A stretch of 46,887 nt of DNA, taken from Candidatus Rifleibacteriota bacterium (GTDB taxonomy: Bacteria > Riflebacteria > Ozemobacteria > Ozemobacterales > Ozemobacteraceae). Position 1 is the stretch's first letter; every line of letters begins with the position of its first letter. The notes beneath the pieces were generated by a model. The model had not been told where the DNA came from. It ran no database searches and saw nothing but the letters and a program-made list of their open reading frames with translations. Made by a program: the position numbers and the translations under genes. The stretch is taken from positions 1 through 46,887 of the forward strand of contig JAKQKW010000190.1 of NCBI GenBank assembly GCA_029560455.1, given 5' to 3'. This document shows positions 24,006-31,900 of this stretch, in pieces.

Positions 24006-24705
24006 CATCTTTCTGCTCTCCCTGTTTAAGTTTTCTGAAAAGTTCGAGAAAATCTTTTTTGACCGCGGTGGCAGCATCGTAATCTTCAGCGGGTGCCTCG
24101 ATTGCGTTGCGTTCGACAACTTCTTTCATCATGCTGAGACTTTTCTGTAACTCTTCCTTTGAAAGCCCGGTCTTAAGTCGCTGCAGGCTGACAGTTCTCT
24201 TTACCTTGCCTTCACCGCCAGTCGTTTCGGTGTAACGTTCAAAAATCAGAGCCGTAATCGAGCTGATATCTTCGATCGGAATCCGCTTTTCGGTCAGACC
24301 ATAAATCAGCCGACGCATGACCTGGTCGTTTTCTGCATCTACCGGCAGCCCCTGGCCGGCTTCGCCCGACATTTTGTTCTGACGATAGAAGGCAAGCAGC
24401 ATCGCCTTGACATGCAGATTGGTCTCGAGCTGACTTGTGGCATTGGTAAGAAGATTTACCAGCCCGATCTTGCCAGACCTGACATCTTTTGCGGCTTCGA
24501 TGGCGGCCTGGTTGATTTCAACCCGGTCAGCATCACTGAAAGCCATCTGTGTAACTTTTTCAACGCTCTTTTCGAGACCTTCGGCAGCAAATTCGCGGCC
24601 TGATTCATGCAGAAAATTTACACCATAATAGCCACCAACCACGACTGCCAGCACAATCAGAAAGCAGCCCAGACCAAAACATCCACAGCAGGTCTTTTTA
24701 TTCAT
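23923..24705 (-). CDS. Cys-rich N-anchored membrane protein of unknown function
   Basis: The product has 260 residues. It starts KKTCCGCFGLGC and continues into a membrane segment (FLIVLAVVVGGYYGVNFL), so the Cys-rich tip is cytoplasmic and may be metal-binding or lipidated. About 200 residues of helical, charged sequence follow, ending in a low-complexity tail QQQPAAAAEAESGTKPAADS. No family recognised. GAGGA lies 9 nt before ATG 24705. It starts 46 nt after the U32 gene and runs into the methyltransferase gene, so the three probably form one operon. The tail is the region that also encodes the methyltransferase N-terminus. Confidence 0.7.
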   Translation of the reverse strand: MNKKTCCGCFGLGCFLIVLAVVVGGYYGVNFLHESGREFAAEGLEKSVEKVTQMAFSDADRVEINQAAIEAAKDVRSGKIGLVNLLTNATSQLETNLHVKAMLLAFYRQNKMSGEAGQGLPVDAENDQVMRRLIYGLTEKRIPIEDISSITALIFERYTETTGGEGKVKRTVSLQRLKTGLSKEELQKSLSMMKEVVERNAIEAPAEDYDAATAVKKDFLELFRKLKQGEQKDVDKKSQQQPAAAAEAESGTKPAADSGK

Positions 24706-24751
24706 GCCAATATCCTCAACTCATGATTCTGAAAAACTCTCAAAAACAAAA

Positions 24752-26047
24752 TTATTGCCTGGCGTTCTCAACCTCTTCAACCGGAACCATCTTATAAACC
24801 TGATCATTCTCACGCACCAGGCCCGAAAGCCTGACGCCGACCAGAGCGCCTCTTGCCGCCTGTGCAACGGGTTTGAAGGCCTCTTCGATAGATTCGACCT
24901 TCAGAGTTACCACACCAGTTGCCGAACCCTGAAACATCAGCTCTTCACCGGCAGAAAAGCCGGCACCCTCAACCTTGATTTCAGCTACCATGACCTTTTT
25001 GAAAAAATTTGTCACCACTCCGACATGTACTTTGCGATGTGTGGCTTTTGAGCCGTTCCCGCCGGTCCATTCGGCAATCTGACGACCAAAGAAAAAGCCA
25101 TCGGAAAAACCCCGGTGAAAAACCGCATCGAGACGCGCCATCAGCTCATTTTTTAAACTGACCAGTTGCGCCGCGAAATCTGCGGCACCGCTTTGTTCAT
25201 AATAAAAATCGATAAACCTGCGATAACAGGCAGTAACTTCGCTGACATATTCAGGGCTGCGACCGCGACCCTCGATCTTGAGGCTGTCAACACCGGCAGC
25301 GAGTATCTGATCGAGAAACGGCAGAGTACAAAGATCCTTCGGACTCATGACATAGTCCTGACCAAGCGTGAACTCTTTGCCGTCACGAACATCTTTGATC
25401 AGGTATTCTCTGCGGCAGGGCTGCCGGCATTCCCCTCGATTGGCCGAAGCATCGAAATGAAACTGCGACATGAAACAACGGCCACTGACCGAAACGCACA
25501 TGGCTCCATGCGCAAATACTTCAAGTTCTATTTTTTCGGCATCGTCGCCAAGAGATTCTTTCAGGCGGCTGCGTATTGAAATGATCTCTTCAAGCGTGCA
25601 TTCTCTGGCGAGAACAAAACGCCTGACACCAAACTGACGGTAGAGAAACAGCAGCGAGGCCGAGTTGGCAACTGACATCTGGGTCGATATGAAAGGCGCG
25701 ATACGGTAATGCAACGCCAGTTCAAGAATGGCGAAATCCCAGCAGATCACCGCATCTATACCAGCAGCAGCGGCAGCCCTTACCAGAGTTTCGGCCAGTT
25801 GAATTTCACGGTCATAAATGATGGTATTAAGTGCCAGATAAGCTCTGGCACCGGCCGCATGGCAGACTTTCGCAATTTCTGGCAGATCTTCGACCGAAAA
25901 ATTCTTTGCACTCGCGCGCATATTCATTGAGATCACGCCAAAATAAACCGCGTCTGCACCGGCATCCAGTGCAGCACGCAGACTTGTCATATCACCCGCA
26001 GGCGCCATCAATTCAGGCTTGTGTTTATTATTTATTGATTTATGCAT
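24752..26047 (-). CDS. Peptidase U32-family protein, TrhP-like
   Basis: The 431-residue protein opens with PELMAPAGDMTSLRAALDAG, a barrel typical of U32 proteins, and has the signature AHGAMCVSVSGRCFMSQFH with further cysteines (GECRQPCRREY), the four-Cys set of the family. YegQ/TrhP members add a hydroxyl group to wobble uridine of tRNA using prephenate; RlhA modifies 23S rRNA; others were called collagenases. TrhP-like RNA hydroxylation is the best guess from length and motifs. ATG 26047 has no ribosome site; a seven-codon ORF with a strong one ends three bases upstream. It heads the operon with the two genes downstream. Confidence 0.82.
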   Translation of the reverse strand: MHKSINNKHKPELMAPAGDMTSLRAALDAGADAVYFGVISMNMRASAKNFSVEDLPEIAKVCHAAGARAYLALNTIIYDREIQLAETLVRAAAAAGIDAVICWDFAILELALHYRIAPFISTQMSVANSASLLFLYRQFGVRRFVLARECTLEEIISIRSRLKESLGDDAEKIELEVFAHGAMCVSVSGRCFMSQFHFDASANRGECRQPCRREYLIKDVRDGKEFTLGQDYVMSPKDLCTLPFLDQILAAGVDSLKIEGRGRSPEYVSEVTACYRRFIDFYYEQSGAADFAAQLVSLKNELMARLDAVFHRGFSDGFFFGRQIAEWTGGNGSKATHRKVHVGVVTNFFKKVMVAEIKVEGAGFSAGEELMFQGSATGVVTLKVESIEEAFKPVAQAARGALVGVRLSGLVRENDQVYKMVPVEEVENARQ

Positions 26048-26050
26048 TGT

Positions 26051-26074
26051 TTACAGACTATCACGACCCGTCAT
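26051..26074 (-). CDS. Possible 7-residue leader ORF before the U32 gene
   Basis: ATG 26074 is followed by codons for MTGRDSL and TAA (26053-26051). It has a consensus ribosome site (GAGGAG, 26088-26083) 8 nt upstream. Its stop is separated from the U32 ATG by one codon (ACA), in the same frame. A sequencing error in the stop codon is the alternative, which would extend the U32 protein by nine residues. Confidence 0.4.
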   Translation of the reverse strand: MTGRDSL

Positions 26075-26096
26075 TTTTTTCACTCCTCAGCGCAGG

Positions 26097-26125
26097 TTGG
26101 CTTTTTTTCTTCTCTGGAGTATAAT
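26097..26125 (+). promoter_or_regulatory. Promoter of the small-protein/cyclase operon
   Basis: TTGGCT (26097-26102), 17-nt spacer, TATAAT (26120-26125), about 42 nt before the ATG at 26168. Confidence 0.55.
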
Positions 26126-26167
26126 CTCCGGTGAAAGCTGTAAAAAAATCAGCACTGGAGACGTGAA

Positions 26168-26482
26168 ATGATCCGAACAGAACTGCAGAAACAGGTGTCT
26201 GAACTGATTGTTCAGGCGCTTTCAGACGAAAGTGTCAATCTGGCCGAGCCGATGACCGACTTCGAAATCCAGGTGTTTTCAGCCACGATTGACCGTCTGG
26301 TAAGCGACGAGACGCTTCCAGAAACTTCTGAGCTGGTTATTGAGCCACGCCGAATCATAACACTGCTGCAAACCAGAAAGCTTCCCGAAGAAACCGTCAT
26401 TCAGGCGAGAAAAACTCTGCGCCGCTTTCGTGAAGTGATAATCAATCTGTCGGCAGAGCCGGAAATAAGGATAGTTAACTGA
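26168..26482 (+). CDS. Small helical protein of unknown function
   Basis: The 104-residue product is acidic in its first half and basic in its second, with a predicted all-helical pattern (ELIVQALSDESVNLAEPMTD, ETVIQARKTLRRFREVII). GGAGACGTGAA precedes the ATG. It lies two bases before the cyclase gene, so the two are translationally linked. It may be a regulator of the cyclase, but the sequence shows no known domain. Confidence 0.65.
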   Translation: MIRTELQKQVSELIVQALSDESVNLAEPMTDFEIQVFSATIDRLVSDETLPETSELVIEPRRIITLLQTRKLPEETVIQARKTLRRFREVIINLSAEPEIRIVN

Positions 26483-26484
26483 TT

Positions 26485-27804
26485 ATGCCTCCTGCAGTCA
26501 GATCACAGAATCTGTCGATAATGATGACCGACATTCAGGGCTATTCTGCCGCCGTCGCCGAAGCCAGCCGCGAAGACGTCGTAAATCTGATCAGACGCCA
26601 CAACCGGCTGATGCGGCCGGTAATCGAGTTCTATCGGGGCACTATCGTAAAATCGATAGGCGACGCCTTTCTCTGCACGTTTCCAAGCGCCACCGATGCG
26701 GTAATCTGCGCCATCATCATTCAGCTGCTGCTGAAAGAATACAACCAGCGCATGACTGAAAAGGCCAATAACCTCAATCTCAGAGTGGTTATCAACTCTG
26801 GCGACGTGACCCTTGAAGGCGGAGATATTTTCGGCAATGCCGTTAATATAACCGCCCGCATGGAAGGCCTCGACTGCTTTCCGGGCGGTTCTATCGGCAT
26901 CAGCGAGTCAACCCACCTGCTGATGGACCGCACCGAAATCGTGGCCGAAAAAATCGGGCCGAAACAACTCAGGGGTGTACCCGAGCCGGTTAATGTTTAT
27001 AAAGTTCCCCTCGAAAAGCAGAAGTTGAATAAGCTTCCGGTGCAGCTGCTGTCGCTTGTCGAAAAAGTCATCAACGCCAAAGATCTCGATTCTGACTCAC
27101 ACGACGCCAACGCAAAATTCAACGAATGGGCCCAGTCGATCGGCTCTTTTCTGACGCAGACCAACTGGGGCGATAACATCAATAAGGCCTCGAAACAGAT
27201 TGGCGATAATTTTAACAAGGCCACAAAACAGATCGGCAACCTGCAAAACTCGCTTGCCAAGACCTTCGGGCAAAAAACTGTTCTCGAAAAAAAGCAGAAT
27301 TTCAACGACGCCTCGGTCAAATCAAGGTTTAAAAGCGGTTTCATCGATCTGGTGATTCTGCTGCTCATCTCTCTGTCGCTGCGCGGCCTCTGGTGGCCGG
27401 TGCAAAGAATCGTCTATGGCCCGACCACAGTCAGCGAATACAGTGACATCAAGACAAACCACTCAAACTGGGAAATGGTTAACATTGCCGGCAAAACCCA
27501 TTATGAAAGAGGCCTGGGCATCGCCGAATGGATCGTTGAAAAGAATATCTACTATCCGTTTATCCTCTGGTGGCTGTATTTCGCACTGTTCTGGAAACTG
27601 AAACAGGCAAGCCCGGGGCAGATTGCCTCAGGAAACGCCGTAGTTACCGAAGACGGTGAAACCAGCCTGCCACTGATTCTGGTGTTTAAGCGAAGTGCCC
27701 TGTATATACTTTCAACTCTCAGTATTGTCGGAAATCTGGCAATATTTTTCGGCGAGAAGAAAACCCTGCACGACAAACTATGTTCGACCAGAGTTGTTGA
27801 ATAG
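26485..27804 (+). CDS. Class III adenylate cyclase fused to an RDD-like membrane domain
   Basis: The 439-residue protein carries an N-terminal class III cyclase homology domain (1-170). Metal-binding Asp16 (MMTDIQGYS) and Asp60 (KSIGDAF), adenine-selecting Lys56 and Asp114, and transition-state Asn121/Arg125 (GNAVNITARMEG) are all present, so it looks active and adenylate-specific. A helical linker (about 175-275) with three related motifs (KASKQIG, KATKQIG, NLQNSLAK) leads to a C-terminal membrane part with about four hydrophobic segments of RDD type (RFKSGFIDLVILLLI, FKRSALYILSTLSIV ... KTLHDKLCSTRVV). A cyclase domain at the amino side of an RDD transporter-like module is unusual. A strong terminator follows. 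Confidence 0.85.
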   Translation: MPPAVRSQNLSIMMTDIQGYSAAVAEASREDVVNLIRRHNRLMRPVIEFYRGTIVKSIGDAFLCTFPSATDAVICAIIIQLLLKEYNQRMTEKANNLNLRVVINSGDVTLEGGDIFGNAVNITARMEGLDCFPGGSIGISESTHLLMDRTEIVAEKIGPKQLRGVPEPVNVYKVPLEKQKLNKLPVQLLSLVEKVINAKDLDSDSHDANAKFNEWAQSIGSFLTQTNWGDNINKASKQIGDNFNKATKQIGNLQNSLAKTFGQKTVLEKKQNFNDASVKSRFKSGFIDLVILLLISLSLRGLWWPVQRIVYGPTTVSEYSDIKTNHSNWEMVNIAGKTHYERGLGIAEWIVEKNIYYPFILWWLYFALFWKLKQASPGQIASGNAVVTEDGETSLPLILVFKRSALYILSTLSIVGNLAIFFGEKKTLHDKLCSTRVVE

Positions 27805-27829
27805 ATACATATTTTTTGTAACGTAAATT

Positions 27830-27871
27830 ACATCAGGCAGTCTGTGACCGGCAGACTGCCTGATGTGTTTT
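27830..27871 (+). terminator. Rho-independent terminator of the cyclase operon
   Basis: A perfect 15-bp stem, ACATCAGGCAGTCTG with CAGACTGCCTGATGT (27830-27844, 27852-27866), 7-nt loop, then GTTTTT. Confidence 0.9.
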
Positions 27872-27888
27872 TCAGGCGCAGTTGCACC

Positions 27889-28045
27889 TTGCCCGCAGGC
27901 TCGCATTAGCATATTTTCTAGTCAGGTTATATCACTGCTCACAACTGACAGTTGAAGAACAAAACGGCGTTGTCATCGCCATACCTGCAATGACAGACTT
28001 TGCAAAAACTTTTTCGTTGCTGCCAATGGCAGCAATTTTTCTTTT
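27889..28045 (+). ncRNA. Candidate small RNA gene between two terminators
   Basis: A weak promoter (TTGCCC 27889-27894, 17-nt spacer, TATTTT 27912-27917) would start a roughly 120-nt transcript that ends at a strong terminator at 28017-28045. Inside lie an imperfect hairpin CAACTGACAGTTG (27942-27954) and a stem TGTCAT ... ATGACA (27971-27995). No ORF of sensible length is present. The rest of the 343-nt gap up to 28147 holds only a weak TTGACA (28084-28089) without a good -10. Confidence 0.35.
28017..28045 (+). terminator. Second terminator in the cyclase/2H-protein gap
   Basis: TTGCTGCC-AAT-GGCAGCAA (8-bp stem, 3-nt loop) followed by TTTTTCTTTT. It lies 150 nt past the cyclase terminator with no gene between. 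Confidence 0.8.
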
Positions 28046-28147
28046 AGCCTGATTGCGCTCCCTGACATGCAGAGCAGGGCAACTTGACATAAGATCACAA
28101 AAGTAGCAATCTGAAGCTTAACAACTCAAGAAAACGGAGAATATTCC

Positions 28148-28888
28148 ATGTTCGCTTCCGGAAAAACAGGTCTTTTCATTACTGTTCCGTTACTGATCAT
28201 TTTGATCATCATCATAACCGCAGGCGTTGCCAGAGCTCAGACGAGCAAAGCGCCCGAATCAGAAAAAATCAATGTTTTTGCGGTCGTTTCGGATGAAATT
28301 GAAACCGCCTGCCGCGAAGCCGCAACCACACTTATGCAGGAAGAAGCACTCGAGTCTTTTCCGCTGCAGGGCTTTCAGATTCACTGCACCCTTTACATGA
28401 CTCAGTACCCGGTCGGCAGCCTTGAAAAGGTTGCCTCGATCGTTGCTGAAATCGCCAGCAATACCAAAGCTTTTGCAGTTCAGAGCACCGGCCTCGAAAT
28501 TACCTCAGGCAGCTGGTTTTTTATGAACCTTGACCGCAATCGCAATCTGCAGACTTTTTGTGATGCCGCTGTCGAAAAACTGGCACCGCTGCGCTCACCT
28601 TCTGATTTTGTGCCCGATTGGGCCAAAGACAACCCGACAAAGGTTGAATACATAACCAAATATGGCAGCCCGAACGTCTATGCCGAGTTCAACCCGCATC
28701 TTACCCTGCTGGCAAAATCTGACGAAGCTAAACTGAAAAGCTTTGTCGAAAAACATGCGGCCAGCAGCTTTGCAAAACCCGTCAGCGGCAAGGTCATCGC
28801 CATCGGTCTCGGTATTGCCGACCGCAATGGCCAGATCAGGAACCCGTTCAGAGTGATACCACTGCAGGCGGCTGCCGACGAGAAATAA
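28148..28888 (+). CDS. Secreted 2H phosphoesterase-superfamily protein
   Basis: The product has 246 residues. A long hydrophobic signal peptide ends at ARA (about residue 30). Two His-x-Thr motifs, IHCTLY (His79, Thr81) and NPHLTLL (His184, Thr186), about 105 residues apart, are the active-site signature of the 2H superfamily (2',5' RNA ligase-like, cyclic phosphodiesterase-like). Known family members act on RNA termini or cyclic phosphates in the cytoplasm; a secreted version is less usual, so the substrate may be a periplasmic cyclic phosphate. CGGAGA lies 8-9 nt before the ATG. It converges with the efflux operon, 13 nt apart. Confidence 0.8.
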   Translation: MFASGKTGLFITVPLLIILIIIITAGVARAQTSKAPESEKINVFAVVSDEIETACREAATTLMQEEALESFPLQGFQIHCTLYMTQYPVGSLEKVASIVAEIASNTKAFAVQSTGLEITSGSWFFMNLDRNRNLQTFCDAAVEKLAPLRSPSDFVPDWAKDNPTKVEYITKYGSPNVYAEFNPHLTLLAKSDEAKLKSFVEKHAASSFAKPVSGKVIAIGLGIADRNGQIRNPFRVIPLQAAADEK

Positions 28889-28901
28889 ACCCTCAGAAAC
28901 C

Positions 28902-31900
28902 TCACGGCTCCGTCGTTTCGGGCTCATCAACAGCCTCGATAACGGCGGAGTCTGTTTTATGCAGATGTCCTGACGCCAGCGACAGTGCCATTCTTGCGGT
29001 CAACAGATCGTTCTCATCTTTAACAAGCTGGGCTCTGGCGTTAAAAAGAGCAGCCTGAGCATCGAGAAGGTCGTTAACCGTGCCTTTGCCGTGTTCGTAG
29101 TTCAAAGTCTGAATACGATAAGCTTCTTCTGCCAGCTCAAGTGCCCGACGACTTCGCTCTAAGCGGGCAACGGCCGTTTTTGCTGCCGACAACCCGATAC
29201 GAATCTGTTCGGCAACCCTCAACTCGACCTCAGAAAGCATCTGTTTCGCCTTCGCCTCAGCCGCAAGAGCCTGTCGGCGCCGACCACTGGCAGCGCCGCC
29301 ATCCGACAGCTGCCAGCTGAATTCGATACCGACAAAGCCGTTATTGAGGGTGCGCCCTTCATCGTTGCCAAAACTGTTACCGGTTGCGAGAAGGTTCAGA
29401 ACCGGCTGCCGGCCAGAATCAGAAGCCCGCACCGCATGCCGGGCCCCAGCAGCCCTCAGTCTCCCGGCGACCAGGTCAGAACGCCTCTGCAAAGCAGTTT
29501 CAATCAGTTCATCTTCTGTCATGTCGCTGACCGCGACATAAGCGTCAACCCCTTCTGAAGCGACTTTTTCGGGTGGTCGCGGCAGACCGCAGATGCGTGC
29601 CAGACGGGCCAGATTGGCTACCAGACCGTGACGAACCGTTTCCTGCTGTGCCAGGGTTTCCTGCTCGCGCACTTCAAGCCGCAGAACATCGACATTGGCA
29701 ACGCGGCCAACTTCTTTCAGCTTGCGCATGCGTGTCAAAGCCGCGTTGACATCTGCAACGTTTCTTGCGACGGCTTCTGCCACAGCCTGCTGGCTTATCA
29801 CTTCAAGAAAGGCCGACAATACGGCGAAAATGGTTTCCTGCTCGATTCTTTCTTTCTGCTGTTTTCTTGCATCCCTTTCAAATCTGGCCGCATCGAGAGC
29901 CGACTTAGCCCGACCTGAATCCCAGAGCAGCTGGCGCAGCTGCAGTTGCGCTTCGCTGAGGTTTTCATCAAAAAACTGCGGCGCACCTGGTATTGCTCCG
30001 AGCACTCCCGGACGTTTCTGATCCCAGTGGCGGGCGACCGCACCCAGTCTTACTGATGGCTGCAGAGCCGCAGCCGCCTGTTTCATCTGACCATCAGCAG
30101 CTTCGATATCAGCTTCTGAAATCAACATGACGGGCGCTGAAGCCAGAGCACTCTGCACACACTCGTCGACAGTGATTCCCTCAGCCTGCGCTGTTGCGGT
30201 AAAAAGCAGGACGATCAGAACCACAGCCGCGGTTTTGCCGGCAGCTGCGGCCCGCAGGCCCGACAGGCGTTCGACAAGGCTCATTATCAGGTCATAAAGT
30301 ACCGGAACCATAACCATGGTCATCACCGTTCCGACCAGCAGACCGGCAGCAGCGACCACTCCCAGAGGCGACATGCGCTCGAGCCCCACGGCCTGCTCTA
30401 AAATCAGCGGAATCAGACCAAGAATTGTTGACATCGTGGTTATAAGGATCGGCCTGAACCTTGTTCTTACGGCATCCTCAAGTGCTCTGCGTCGTTCTAC
30501 CCCGTTTTTGACCGCACTGTCGATAAAGTCGATAAGAATGATCGCATTGTTCACAATCGTTCCCCCAAGCAGAATTATGCCCATCATCGCCGGCATGCAC
30601 ATGGGTTTGTCAAAAATCAACAGACCCCAGAGAGCCCCGATAAGCGAAAGCGGAATAGTGACCATTACCAGAAATGGCCGCCACCAGTTTTCGAACAACA
30701 GATACAAAACGATATACAGCATCATCAGCCCAAGACCAAGAACCTTGCCGAGCCGCCGGCCGGTTTCGGCAATATCAGCCATGGTTCCTGACAGTTCGGC
30801 CCGATAACCCTCGGGCAACATCGATTTTGCAAGAACTTCTGAAACATCTTCTGCAACCACCGACAGTGGCCGGATCGAATTCAGACCGGTGATATTGATT
30901 GTTTCGGAAAGATTTTCTCTGGTCACCAGAGTTGGCTGCAAAACCTGTTTTGATGTGCCAAGCGAGCCCAGAAACAGTTCGCCCGCCGGGCCCGGGATTA
31001 CCAGGTCATCAATCTTTTTCTGCCAGCGACTGCCGGTTTCGCCAAGTTCAGCACGAATCGAAAGGTCGACCAGCCCCTTCATTTTAAGAACACCTGGAAT
31101 TCTTCCAGAAAATGTCAGACCAAGAAATTCACCAAGTTCGACCGGCGTCAGCTGATAGCGCCCGGTAATACTCAAATCTGGCGTAAAGTGGGTCTCGGGT
31201 TTACTTTTAGACCAGGTAAAGCGCAGATCCTGCAACCCATCGATTTTACGCAGTTTTGCGTCGAGACTTTCGGCAAGCTGATAAAGCACATCGGGGTCGC
31301 GACCGCTGACCATTACATCGATCGGGGCGCGCGAGGTTGCCATGGGTGTGGCACCAAACTCAGAAACCGAAAACGAAACCAGCTCTGGTATCTGATGCAG
31401 TTTTGCCCGCCAGTCACGTGAAATTTCCCAGATTGTCTGCGAGCGCTTGTCTCTGGTAGTGAGACGCACCTGTATGTCAACCTGCTGCAGAAGTTGCCCG
31501 CCAGCACCAAAGCTTACCTGGCCGGGCTCAGAACCAGCTACTGTTGAAATATTCAACACATGCGGGTTTTCGCCGATAATTTTTTCGATTTTCTCAATAC
31601 TCTTCTCGACTTCGCCGACAGTCATCGACGGTGGCAGATCAGCCTTGATGATGATCATGCCGGTATCCATACGCGGCATCAGTTCACGCCCGACAAGTGG
31701 CAGCACAGTGCGCGCACTCAAGGCCAGAACAATGAAGGCTACAACCAGCAGGGGCACTCTTGCCTTTAGACCAAGATGCAGCAGACTCAGATAAATATTG
31801 ACCGACGCGTCAAGCAGGCGATTGATGATTGTAAAGAAGAAGCCTGCCTTCTGATCTTCTTCTGCTGCTTCAAGCTTTTCAGCTTTGACATGCATGTCGA

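Noticed and set aside
28084..28112. TTGACA as promoter of the secreted 2H gene
   Set aside because: The -35 is perfect, but the hexamer 17 nt downstream (CAATCT) is a poor -10, so the assignment is weak.
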